A DNA stretch of 64,000 nt from SYFY01 sp041752315 (GTDB lineage Bacteria > Pseudomonadota > Gammaproteobacteria > Pseudomonadales > Azotimanducaceae). Under the pieces are notes generated by a model, which saw only the letters and a list, made by a program, of their open reading frames with translations, did no database searches and was not told where the DNA came from. The DNA lies in the NCBI GenBank assembly GCA_041752315.1, contig JBGSHJ010000067.1, forward strand, positions 62,001 to 126,000, in the 5' to 3' direction. The position numbers and the translations under genes were made by a program. How positions within the stretch are numbered: position 1 is the first letter of the stretch; every line of letters begins with the position of its first letter. Shown piece by piece: positions 52,726 through 61,180 of the stretch.

Positions 52726-53514
52726 TCACAGGCGTTCAATGAATGCCTCGATCATCGCATTGGTTTGCGCCGGTTGCTCGAAGTGCGGGAAGTGGGCGGC
52801 GCCGACCACTTGACCAAAGGTCACCTGATTCAGGTGGCTGCGGATGAACCCCTGATCCGCGCCTGCTGCCGTCAGCCACAGTACCTTCTGCGCGATTCCA
52901 TCGCAGATCGCGGCAACGTCGACGAGCAATCCCTCGAGTTCTGCGATTTTCACGGCGATCGGTGTGGTCGCCGCTTCCGCCACTGCTCTCGCATTGGCGA
53001 TGCGGTCGCCGCGCTTGTCGAAGTAGCCCGAGTATGTTGCGTTGAAGAATGACTTCGATTTCGACCCCTGCAACTGGTTGATCATCCCTTTTACCAGAGA
53101 ACTGAACGGGGAAACCGGATCATTCAACTTCGGCTGGGTGTAGAAGAAGGCGTCCACCAGCACACCGGCCTTCACCAGTCTGGGGTTTGCGCGGATGAAC
53201 TCAAGCGTGCCCGGCCCGCCGCCAGCGTGGCCGATGACGACCACTCCCTTCAGCATGGCTGCCCTGGTCACCGCGAGGATATCCGCTGCGTGCGTCGCCA
53301 CATCGTGACCTGTGCCGGAGGTGGTTGAGCGGCCATGACCACGACGGTCGATCAGCAGCACACGATGGTTGCGCCGAAAAAACGTCGTCTGGTGAATCCA
53401 GTGCTCGTGATTGGAACACCAGCCATGCACCAGCACGAGTGGCGGTTTGCCCGTATCTTTGCCGACCAGCCTGTAGAAGATCCGGGTACCGTCCGGGCGG
53501 ACCAACGTGGGCAT
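52726..53514 (-). CDS. Alpha/beta hydrolase homologue with Ala at the nucleophile position (second)
   Basis: 262 residues from ATG 53514 (GAGGAG upstream). The fold is clear (LVLVHGWCSNHEHWIHQTTF, VLLIDRRGHGRST, VVVIGHAGGGPGTLEF). The elbow reads GHAGGG, so Ala97 replaces the Ser nucleophile (codon GCT). The final His (GAAHFPHFEQP) remains. As for the gene at 28494, conventional hydrolysis is excluded. It lies between MmcQ and the amidase on the same strand. It may be a non-hydrolytic relative or a pseudoenzyme. Confidence 0.82.
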   Translation of the reverse strand: MPTLVRPDGTRIFYRLVGKDTGKPPLVLVHGWCSNHEHWIHQTTFFRRNHRVLLIDRRGHGRSTTSGTGHDVATHAADILAVTRAAMLKGVVVIGHAGGGPGTLEFIRANPRLVKAGVLVDAFFYTQPKLNDPVSPFSSLVKGMINQLQGSKSKSFFNATYSGYFDKRGDRIANARAVAEAATTPIAVKIAELEGLLVDVAAICDGIAQKVLWLTAAGADQGFIRSHLNQVTFGQVVGAAHFPHFEQPAQTNAMIEAFIERL

Positions 53515-53685
53515 AAGGACTCCTCGGCAATGTGGAGGTGACGCGTGGATCGAGAGAATAGCGGGACCTGTCCGAGTTTGGGAGCCGCTTACCGCATTCC
53601 TGAAGCGTGATTTCAGATGGAACGCTTCACAGGCAGGCACCACGCGACGCCGATTTTCTGCACCGGCGTTGATCCGAACGCACGA

Positions 53686-55095
53686 CTACAGCGCCGGTTT
53701 CCGCAGATGCCAGTCCGTTGCCTGTTCATAAGCATGGCCGACCCGCAGCACCATCGCTTCGTCAAACGGCCGGCCCACAATCTGCATTCCGATGGGCAGG
53801 GCATTGCGCGTGAAACCACAGGGCAGCGACAGCGCTGGCAGATGCGTGGCATTGAACGGTGCAGTGCATCGAATCATGGCCAACACGATGTCACCCGTGA
53901 TGCCGCCGTAGCTCACCGTGTCCTGACCAATCAACGCCGCTGCGAGTGGTGTGGTTGGCGTAACCAGCACGTCAACGGATTCGAGCAGTTTCCGCACGTG
54001 GACGGTCAGCGCATCGCAGGCCCGTATTCCGGACATGAGCGCTGCAACCGGCGGCGCCATGCTACCGAGCAGTGCCTGCAGATCCGGACCAAAATCCTGC
54101 ATGCGGGTGCGCATGGCCTGCGCGTGGATTTCCTGGGCTTCGGCCAGTACAAAGCCGAACACTCCCATGACACCTTCATCGACACCCGGCAGTTCGACAT
54201 CACGAATTTCGGCTCCGAGCCGTCGCAGTTCGGCCAGAGCGGATTCAATCGATTCGGCAATTCCGTCTTCGAGATGATCGAAGAAATAACCACGCGGTAC
54301 ACCGACACGCAGTCCACGTACACCAGCATTCAGGTCGGCTGTTGCGTCCCCTACAGGCACACGCACGCTGGTGGCGTCGGCGGCGTCGTAACCGGCGATG
54401 GCGTTCAGCATCAACGCGGCGTCTTCCACGGTTCGCGTGATGGGTCCGGCGTGATCGAAGCGGTAAGAGAGCGGCAACACCCCTGCCTTGCTGACACGGC
54501 CATAGGTCGGCTTCAGACCAACCACGCCACATACCGAGGCAGGCATGCGGATGCTGCCCCCGGTATCGGTCCCGGTGGTGGCGACGGCCAGTCCTGCGGC
54601 GATTGCGGCGCCGGAGCCGCCACTCGATCCGGCTGGAATGCGTTCGAGATTCCAGGGATTGCGGGTTGGCCCGAAGTGAGGATTGTTCGTGGTGACGCCA
54701 TACGCATACTCGTGTGTATTGAGTTTGCCGAGCAGCACCGTTCCAGCTTCCCGCAGCTTGCGGACCACGGTGCAGTCTGTGTCGGGTATGTGGGCGGCGT
54801 GGATCTTCGCGCCACCGGTGGTGCGGATGCCGGCGGTCTCGTAAAGATCCTTGTGGGCGATCGGTATGCCGTGCAATGGTCCGCGGGACTTGCCGTTGGC
54901 CAGTTCTTCGGAAGCGCGCCGCGCATCTTCTCGAGCTCGCTCGGCGGTAACGGTGAGATAGGCATTGAGACGCGGATTCAGCTCGGCGATACGCTTGAGA
55001 TACGCGTCCGTGAGTTCGAGTGGTGAGATCTCCCTTGCCTGCAGCGCACGTGCGGCGCGACTGATGGAGAGGTTTGCGAGATCGAGGTCAGCCAT
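53686..55095 (-). CDS. Amidase-signature family enzyme
   Basis: 469 residues. The Ser-cisSer-Lys triad is visible: Lys in HGIPIAHKDLYETAG, cis-Ser in GSSGGSGAAIAAG, nucleophile in TDTGGSIRMPAS. GVVGLKPTYGRVSKAGVLPL is a family block. The N-terminus LARISRAARALQAREISPLE resembles GatA. A free amidase is more likely than GatA because no gatB or gatC adjoin. It hydrolyses amides; the substrate is unknown. Confidence 0.92.
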   Translation of the reverse strand: MADLDLANLSISRAARALQAREISPLELTDAYLKRIAELNPRLNAYLTVTAERAREDARRASEELANGKSRGPLHGIPIAHKDLYETAGIRTTGGAKIHAAHIPDTDCTVVRKLREAGTVLLGKLNTHEYAYGVTTNNPHFGPTRNPWNLERIPAGSSGGSGAAIAAGLAVATTGTDTGGSIRMPASVCGVVGLKPTYGRVSKAGVLPLSYRFDHAGPITRTVEDAALMLNAIAGYDAADATSVRVPVGDATADLNAGVRGLRVGVPRGYFFDHLEDGIAESIESALAELRRLGAEIRDVELPGVDEGVMGVFGFVLAEAQEIHAQAMRTRMQDFGPDLQALLGSMAPPVAALMSGIRACDALTVHVRKLLESVDVLVTPTTPLAAALIGQDTVSYGGITGDIVLAMIRCTAPFNATHLPALSLPCGFTRNALPIGMQIVGRPFDEAMVLRVGHAYEQATDWHLRKPAL

Positions 55096-55146
55096 GGGTC
55101 TTGCCTGCGCGATGCTTGATGTGTCGGTGAACGATCTATGGCCGGT

Positions 55147-55695
55147 TTATTGTGCCTGTCGTCTGTCACCGGCCAGCTCACCCAGTTTCTGCGCCATGAA
55201 CTGCGCGGAGGTCGCCAGATGTGCGTTCACGTCCTTGTCGATAAACGACACGAACCCTGCCTTGTCGATGTAAAAGGTCCAACGGCTGGCATACCCGGCT
55301 GCGCTCAGCACGCCGTAAGCCTGTGCAGTCTTCCGGGTGGGGTCGCCGAGTATCGGAAAGTCCGCGTTGTACGCCTTGGCAAACGCGGCGTTGCCCTGCT
55401 CGCCTTCGATGCTGTCCACACTGGCCATGAAATAGGTGACGTCAAAGGCCCTGATGAGATCGCCGTTTTCGGCGAGCGATTTGCACTCGATCGTGCAACC
55501 GGAAGTGAATGCCCTCGGGAACCAGGCGAGCACGACGGCCTGGCGACCCTTGAAGTCGGCCAGGCGGTAGGTTTTGCCGTCCGAGGCGGATAGTTCGAAG
55601 TCGGGGGCTACGTCACCCACTTTCAGGTCGGCCGCAAAGGCCTGGGTGGTCAGATTGACGATGCACAGCAGTATCAGCAGGATCATCTTGTTCAT
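55147..55695 (-). CDS. Exported peroxiredoxin (BCP-like)
   Basis: 182 residues from ATG 55695. A signal peptide (MILLILLCIVNLTTQAFA) is followed by the AhpC/TSA domain: VGDVAPDFELSASDGKTYRL, WFPRAFTSGCTIECKSLAEN (peroxidatic Cys in TSGCTIEC, with a second Cys four residues on, the BCP/PrxQ arrangement) and VDSIEGEQGNAAFAKAY. It should reduce peroxides in the periplasm. The divergent neighbour is a c-type cytochrome. Confidence 0.9.
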   Translation of the reverse strand: MNKMILLILLCIVNLTTQAFAADLKVGDVAPDFELSASDGKTYRLADFKGRQAVVLAWFPRAFTSGCTIECKSLAENGDLIRAFDVTYFMASVDSIEGEQGNAAFAKAYNADFPILGDPTRKTAQAYGVLSAAGYASRWTFYIDKAGFVSFIDKDVNAHLATSAQFMAQKLGELAGDRRQAQ

Positions 55696-55794
55696 GTTTT
55701 TTCCCGGGAACCCGTCGCGTAGAGAAGGTAACCTGCGAGCGATGGGCTGGAGTACCATCATCCAGACCCGATGCTGCACAGGTTGAGCAAGGTA

Positions 55795-56238
55795 ATGAAT
55801 AGCACGATGGCTGGCATTCTACGAGTGGCGCTTGGTGCGCCCCTGATTCTTGTGGTGTTGGCGCATGTTCCCGCCGGTGTGGCGTCGGAGCGGGAGACCC
55901 GCAACAACATCGGGCTCGGTGCGCTGGTTTTTGCAGAGAACTGCCAGCGTTGCCATAAGGCGGACGGTTACGGTGAAGGTGCGCTGTATCCGTCGCTGCA
56001 CAATGACGACCTCCTGGCTGACCGCTCCCTGTTGATTCAGACGATCCTCGATGGGCGTAGCCGCCACGCTGTCGACTCAGCCGATGGGACCGCTCCGCTG
56101 ATGCCGTCCCTGGACTACCTGACGAACAAGGAAATCGTTTCGATCATCGCGTTCATTTCCAATACCTGGGGTGACGATGTTCTGGTCGTGTCGGAGTCCG
56201 AGGTTGCGGCGGCCCGTCGCAAGGGTGGTCAACAGTGA
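55795..56238 (+). CDS. Class I c-type cytochrome, exported
   Basis: 147 residues from ATG 55795 (an in-frame ATG at 55807 is also possible). The signal peptide (LRVALGAPLILVVLAHVPAG) is followed by one CxxCH heme motif, ENCQRCHKADGYGEG, and the axial Met is probably in GTAPLMPSLDYL. One heme. It is a periplasmic electron carrier. It is divergent from the peroxiredoxin gene, possibly sharing control. Confidence 0.88.
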   Translation: MNSTMAGILRVALGAPLILVVLAHVPAGVASERETRNNIGLGALVFAENCQRCHKADGYGEGALYPSLHNDDLLADRSLLIQTILDGRSRHAVDSADGTAPLMPSLDYLTNKEIVSIIAFISNTWGDDVLVVSESEVAAARRKGGQQ

Positions 56239-56272
56239 TTGCAACAAGTTCCATTTCAGTCCGCCGGACTGT

Positions 56273-56806
56273 TTATTGGGCCACCTGATTCTGCTGGAGC
56301 GGAAGTGTCGACTTGGCCAGCAGGTCCTCGACGTAACGGATCGCATCCGGATGCGCAAAGGGCTTGATCTGTGTTTCGTAGAACAGTCGATGGACGCCTG
56401 GCAGACCGTAGTTTGCGGCCAGCGATGAGTCGAAGGATCCCCTTTCCATCGGCGTCAGCTCGTCGACGATGGGGATGATCTGGAGACGATAGATCCACCA
56501 GGAGTACTGAGTCCAGTGCAGCAGGCTTGCCTCTTCCTCGGTGAGTCCTGTCCGTTCGATCAGAGCTGTCATGAACGGGGAATGGCTTCCGCCCAGCGCA
56601 GCCTCGGCCCGGAGGTAGGCGCTGTTGATCCGATCCAGGGTTTGCCTGGCCAGAATGTCCCGGGCAGCCTCGGCGCGCCCCTGGCTGAGTGCGCGCCTGG
56701 TCTCGGTTCGGGCGTAGTGAACCTGTCCCGCCAGGTAGCCAAGGGTCACGAACACCGCAATCGACCCAAGCATCTGGCCCAGCGCGCCAATGGCATCCCA
56801 GTTCAT
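56273..56806 (-). CDS. Hypothetical membrane-anchored protein
   Basis: 177 residues from ATG 56806. A single N-terminal helix (LGQMLGSIAVFVTLGYLAGQ) is followed by a cytoplasmic helical part (RRALSQGRAEAARDILARQT, YSWWIYRLQIIPIVDE). This is a common uncharacterised family in proteobacteria, with a start like 'MDWxAxxAxGEMLGxxAVxxTLxYLA'. The frame continues to 57694 upstream, but that long part is antisense to the membrane gene at 56978 and is not supported. Function unknown. Confidence 0.68.
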   Translation of the reverse strand: MNWDAIGALGQMLGSIAVFVTLGYLAGQVHYARTETRRALSQGRAEAARDILARQTLDRINSAYLRAEAALGGSHSPFMTALIERTGLTEEEASLLHWTQYSWWIYRLQIIPIVDELTPMERGSFDSSLAANYGLPGVHRLFYETQIKPFAHPDAIRYVEDLLAKSTLPLQQNQVAQ

Positions 56807-56977
56807 GTCATGTATCCGTATTGAATCAACGCGCTTAGTCCTCATCGCACCCAGCCCAGAGTACACCAGCCAGGGACCCGCGGCGGGTCTCGAATTGTCA
56901 CTCGCCTCGCACCGACGCCTTCTGCCGCGCAGTCTCCTAAGGTAGTCTGCTTTTGTTGCGGCGAACGGGGGCAGGGC

Positions 56978-57691
56978 ATGGTCACCATGGCAGAAGGCGC
57001 GATTCGCACGGATCGTTTCTGGCAGAGGATGGCATTGGGTCTCGCTGTCCTGATTGTGTTCGGCTTCCTGCAATTTGCACTCCGTGGCCTCGTCGATCCG
57101 ATGAGTGCGCCCTTCTGGGTCCATCTGCATGGCGTGGCGATGCTCGGCTGGCTTGGGCTTCTGGTCATCCAGCCGACGCTCGTGGCACGAGGCAATCTGG
57201 CCCTGCATCGACAGCTCGGCTGGTATGGTGCGGCACTCGCCACTCTGATCGTTGCGCTGGGTCTCTACACCGGTGTTGCATCGCTGGTTTTGCACCGCTT
57301 CCCGGCCTTCTTCACCGGGCCCTACTTTCTCGCGTTGGTCGCGGTCGAACCGATCGTTTTCGGGCTGCTGGTCATGGCGGCGATCCGGCAGCGACAGGCG
57401 ACGGATTGGCACCGGCGGCTGATGATCGGGGCGACGATCATCATTCTCGAACCTGCACTGGGGCGCATCCTGCCAATGCCGTTGATGATCGGCTGGTCGG
57501 ACATTCCCATTGGCCTCGTGCAACTGGCCTTTGTTGGCATCATTGCGTTGCATGACCAGCGCACACTGGGTCATGTTCATCGGGCGACGTGGACGATTGC
57601 CGGGTTTGTAGTTGCGGTTCGCATGATCGTTTATCTGCTGTCGCTGACTTCGCCCGTCGAGGCGCTGGCGACGTGGCTGATGGGCAGCTGA
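56978..57691 (+). CDS. Seven-helix membrane protein of unknown function
   Basis: 237 residues with about seven hydrophobic helices (LGLAVLIVFGFLQFALRGLV, VHLHGVAMLGWLGLLVIQPT, LATLIVALGLYTGVASLVL, FLALVAVEPIVFGLLVMAAI, LMIGATIIILEPALGRILP, IGLVQLAFVGIIALH, WTIAGFVVAVRMIVYLLSL). The conserved His pairs (HLHG, LALHRQLGWYG, DWHRRLM) suggest heme or metal binding as in DUF2306-like proteins, but I cannot name the family. It is directly upstream of the P450 (73 bases apart). Confidence 0.72.
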   Translation: MVTMAEGAIRTDRFWQRMALGLAVLIVFGFLQFALRGLVDPMSAPFWVHLHGVAMLGWLGLLVIQPTLVARGNLALHRQLGWYGAALATLIVALGLYTGVASLVLHRFPAFFTGPYFLALVAVEPIVFGLLVMAAIRQRQATDWHRRLMIGATIIILEPALGRILPMPLMIGWSDIPIGLVQLAFVGIIALHDQRTLGHVHRATWTIAGFVVAVRMIVYLLSLTSPVEALATWLMGS

Positions 57692-57764
57692 CATCCGTCC
57701 GGCGCCGGTTATTCCTGCGCGTTACTGGTAATCTTGGGCTCCGGAGACTCAACTGGAGAGAGCG

Positions 57765-59006
57765 ATGAGCGAAGCCACCGTGTTGCGAAGCCTGCCGGAG
57801 ACTCTGAATCCGGCGGATCCAAAACGATTTGCGCAGGATGCGATCCTGCCGATCTTCGAGCGCATGCGTGCCGAGGATCCGGTGCATTACTGTGCCACAA
57901 GTCCGTACGGTCCGTTCTGGTCCATCACCCGTTACCGCGACATCATGGCGGTCGACAAGAACCATCAGGTATTCGCGTCGGATTCAACTCTCGGCGGAAT
58001 CATGATCGACGATGCCATCGTGGGGGACAAGGATTCCGACTTCTTCGTGAAAAGCTTCATCACGATGGACCCGCCGGAGCATGGACCGCAGCGCAAGGCG
58101 GTGAACAGGATCGTCGCGCCGCAAAGCCTGGCCAGTTTCGAAACCCTGATCCGCTCGCGCACACAGACGTTGCTGGACTCTCTGCCGGTTGGAGAGGAGT
58201 TCGACTGGGTGGACAGCGTGTCCATCGAACTGACGACCATGATGCTGGCCACGCTGTTCGATTTTCCGTTTGAAGACCGCCGCAAGCTGACCCGGTGGTC
58301 CGACGTCACCACCGCCGAAGCGGGTTCGCCTATCGTTGGAACCCAGGAACAGCGTGTTTCGGAATTGCTCGAGTGCCTGGCGTACTTCAAGCGGCTCAAG
58401 CAGGCCCGACGCGAGGGTCCGATGAAGCTCGACCTGGTGACGATGCTCGCGCAGGATGCGGTCACGCGCGATCAGCCTGATCATGAGTTCCTCGGTAACC
58501 TGATGCTGCTGATCGTCGGGGGCAATGACACGACTCGCAACACGATGAGCGGCAGCGTGAATGCGTTCCACCGGTTTCCGGAACAGCTCGAGCGCTTGCG
58601 CGCGGATCACTCGCTCATCGACAACATGGTCTCCGAAGTGGTGCGCTGGCAGACACCGCTGGCTCACATGCGCCGTACCGCGGTCGCGGACCATCAGATC
58701 GCCGGTCGCGTCATCCGGAAGGGCGACAAGGTAGTGATGTGGTACTACTCGGGGAATCGCGACGAGAGCGTCTTCCCCGATGGTGATGCCTTCGACATCA
58801 CGCGGCCGAACGCTCGCAGCACCATCTCGTTTGGCTTCGGTATCCACCGCTGTCTCGGCATGCGACTGGCGGAGATGCAGATGCGGGTGTTGTGGCAGGA
58901 AATCCTTGCCCGGTGGAAGCGCATCGAGATCACAGGCACCGTTGAGCGAGTGGAATCGAATTTTGTGAACGGCTATTCGCGAATGCCGGTGCGTATCGTG
59001 GCGTGA
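57765..59006 (+). CDS. Cytochrome P450, CYP153-like
   Basis: 413 residues from ATG 57765 (GGAGAG upstream). FITMDPPEHGPQRKAVNRIV, LATLFDFPFEDRRKLTRWSD and LLIVGGNDTTRNTMSG (I-helix) resemble the CYP153 medium-chain alkane hydroxylases. The ExxR motif is SEVVRWQTP; the heme loop is FGFGIHRCLGMRLAEMQM with Cys in HRCLG. It needs ferredoxin and reductase, not present here. An alkane or terpene hydroxylase role is inferred. Confidence 0.85.
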   Translation: MSEATVLRSLPETLNPADPKRFAQDAILPIFERMRAEDPVHYCATSPYGPFWSITRYRDIMAVDKNHQVFASDSTLGGIMIDDAIVGDKDSDFFVKSFITMDPPEHGPQRKAVNRIVAPQSLASFETLIRSRTQTLLDSLPVGEEFDWVDSVSIELTTMMLATLFDFPFEDRRKLTRWSDVTTAEAGSPIVGTQEQRVSELLECLAYFKRLKQARREGPMKLDLVTMLAQDAVTRDQPDHEFLGNLMLLIVGGNDTTRNTMSGSVNAFHRFPEQLERLRADHSLIDNMVSEVVRWQTPLAHMRRTAVADHQIAGRVIRKGDKVVMWYYSGNRDESVFPDGDAFDITRPNARSTISFGFGIHRCLGMRLAEMQMRVLWQEILARWKRIEITGTVERVESNFVNGYSRMPVRIVA

Positions 59007-59039
59007 AACCGTCGCCAACCAGTGAACGCTTCTTGCGTT

Positions 59040-59066
59040 GCGGGTTCCTGCCCTAGAGGAACCCGC
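59040..59066. terminator. Perfect hairpin between convergent genes
   Basis: GCGGGTTCCT (59040-59049) pairs perfectly with AGGAACCCGC (59057-59066) around a 7-base loop. It overlaps the stop codon of the leftward hydrolase and lies 33 bases after the P450 stop. There is no T-run, so termination is probable rather than certain. Confidence 0.55.
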
Positions 59067-59883
59067 GCACTGCTGCGAGAAACTCCTCGGGTTTGTCGAG
59101 GGGTACCGGATGTCCGGACCCGGCCACTTCCACAAGCCGCCCTTCCGGCAGGGTACTGATCATCCTGTCGGCGACCTCACGATCGAGAATATCGCTGTTT
59201 TCGCCTCGAACCAGCAGCGTGGGCACGTCGATGCTTGCGACCCGACGCCAGCCTTCCTCTTCGCTCATGCGCGCTCTTGGTGGCCCACCTGCACGTAACG
59301 CACGGTCGTATCGATATGTCCACTGACCGGCTTCTGTCCGCATCAGCGAGTCCACCACCCGCTGTCGATGGTGTGCTTCCGGTGGCACAGGATTGTATCG
59401 TCGCGCCTGAGCAAAAGCGTCATCAACGGAGTCGAACACGTCTGTGCCGGTAACGTTATTCTGGATCTTCAACAGGCCACTTCGTGCCAGCGACGGTGCG
59501 ATATCGACAATCACCAACCGGTCCAGTTCAGCAGGTTGTTTCCCGGCGTAGCCAATGGAGACCAGACCGCCCATGGAAAGACCAAGCAGCGCAAATCGTG
59601 CAAGCCCCAGCGCTGACACAAACGATTCCAGATCCTTCACCATCTCGTCGGTGCCATAGGCATCGGCAGCCGCCCAACCGGATTCGCCATGTCCACGCTG
59701 GTCCAGCGCCAGCACCCGATATTTCGCCGACATCGCCTCGGCGAAAGCGTCCCATGAGCGGGCGTGACCGGTATAACCGTGCAGCAGTACCAGGTTGCCA
59801 GATCCTTGTTTTTGGGCAGGCCAGTCCCTGAAATGAAAGCGCAGACCGCGCATCTCGATGTATTCGTCGCGTACGTTTGCCAT
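59053..59883 (-). CDS. Alpha/beta hydrolase with canonical triad
   Basis: 276 residues. LVLLHGYTGHARSWDAFAEA, then LALDQRGHGESG and ALLGLSMGGLVSIGYA (Ser nucleophile), VRGENSDILD for the acid and VAGSGHPVPLDKPE for His. In contrast to the hydrolases at 28494 and 52726 it keeps the Ser. Ester or C-C hydrolase; the substrate is unknown. Confidence 0.9.
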   Translation of the reverse strand: MANVRDEYIEMRGLRFHFRDWPAQKQGSGNLVLLHGYTGHARSWDAFAEAMSAKYRVLALDQRGHGESGWAAADAYGTDEMVKDLESFVSALGLARFALLGLSMGGLVSIGYAGKQPAELDRLVIVDIAPSLARSGLLKIQNNVTGTDVFDSVDDAFAQARRYNPVPPEAHHRQRVVDSLMRTEAGQWTYRYDRALRAGGPPRARMSEEEGWRRVASIDVPTLLVRGENSDILDREVADRMISTLPEGRLVEVAGSGHPVPLDKPEEFLAAVRGFL

Positions 59884-60077
59884 GCCACCGCCTGGTTGTG
59901 AATCGCTGGCAGACTCTATTCAGCAAGTGATCCGGGTGCAAGCCGCTTCAGGTCCTCCCCCCGAAGGCAGTGAGCTTCTCCACCTCTGTCCAGCCCATGG
60001 ATGCGCAGTGTCCGGCGAAAGCGGCGATTCGCCGGGTTGCAAAGCGTCTGGAATTCCCCTCAGTACAACCGTTTTAC

Positions 60078-60797
60078 TCAAGTCCGGATGAATTCGCGTT
60101 TGCCTGGCATTCCATTGATTACGGGTTGCCACGAACTGCCCCGCAGAGCCTCATACTGGAGGAAACAACACGGCAATCCGCTCGCCTCCAGCAGGTCTGG
60201 CCCGTCCATCAGTTGAAAATGCAGATGTGGTGCGGTCGAGTTGCCAGAGTGTCCGAGCTGCGCCAGTTCCTGGCCTGTCTGGATCGTCTGTCCTGTCACC
60301 ACGCCAATTGAACCGGTGCGCAGGTGTGCAAGCAGTGCAAACACGTCACTATCGTGCTTGCGAAGGATGAGATGATTGCCAACGACTGACCTGAGGGCCG
60401 CCACACCTCCCTGCGGATCGAAGGTGAAGGCGTTCCTGACAACCAACGCCAGATCCCTTGGGAGATAGACAGGGTTGCGTTCGGGAACGCCGTCTTCCGC
60501 CGCGATGACGGTGCCGGAGAACGGTGAGTGGATCGGTGCAGACCACCCGAGGCAGTCCTCCAGCGCAGCACCCAGCAGGAGCGATCGCAGCACCGGCTTG
60601 CGGTGGAATTTCCATCCTCGACTCTGTCGGTCTATGCGCAGGAAGTCGTAGGCAAAACGCTGACCAAGCTGGTTCGTACCGTGGCTCGGCACACGTTCGG
60701 CGGGGGTGTTGGCCGCGACCCACTCACCCCGCAAGGGGAAGTCAACCGCAATAACCGGCAGGGACCGATCGGTCGCATTGACAATACCCACACTCAT
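60078..60797 (-). CDS. M23-family peptidase-like protein
   Basis: 239 residues from ATG 60797; the frame is open up to 60983 without good start support. The zinc site is H(x)nD in VPSHGTNQLGQRFAYDFLRI and HLH in APHLHFQLMDG. The lysostaphin-type core includes FSGTVIAAEDG, GNHLILRKHDSDVFALLAHL and LAQLGHSGNSTAPHLHF. No signal peptide is evident, unusual for a cell-wall peptidase, so it may act on another substrate or be mis-started. The N-terminus is uncertain. Confidence 0.72.
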   Translation of the reverse strand: MSVGIVNATDRSLPVIAVDFPLRGEWVAANTPAERVPSHGTNQLGQRFAYDFLRIDRQSRGWKFHRKPVLRSLLLGAALEDCLGWSAPIHSPFSGTVIAAEDGVPERNPVYLPRDLALVVRNAFTFDPQGGVAALRSVVGNHLILRKHDSDVFALLAHLRTGSIGVVTGQTIQTGQELAQLGHSGNSTAPHLHFQLMDGPDLLEASGLPCCFLQYEALRGSSWQPVINGMPGKREFIRT

Positions 60798-61180
60798 GCC
60801 CGTTCCGTGCCTGTCAGGCGGTTCGCAGTGGGACTGCGCGAACGCCATCCGGATGACGGATCGTTCGCGTGTCCCGATATGGGGTTTGCAGTGTCGAAGG
60901 CTGCCACGAATTCCCGACAAGTCAACTTCGTGCCCGCAGGGTATCCGGTGTGACCGTTGCGGTTGGTTACCTGAGGGCGCCAAGGGTCTGGCGTGTTTTA
61001 TGACAGACGCGTGAACAAGACGCAGGAACAGTCACACATCTGTAGTGGGCGCTGCCTATAACGATCCATTCGGGGAAGCTGGAACCTGACCTCACTTTTT
61101 TCGGTGCTGGAACCGGCTTGACGCAGAGCACTTGTGCAGCCTCCCGAATTCCGAAAACACAATAATTTGAGGACGAACAC

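Noticed and set aside
56807..57694. N-terminal extension of the 56273 frame to 473 residues
   Set aside because: The extra part is antisense to the seven-helix membrane protein and has an arginine/glutamine-rich shadow composition; the real start is 56806.
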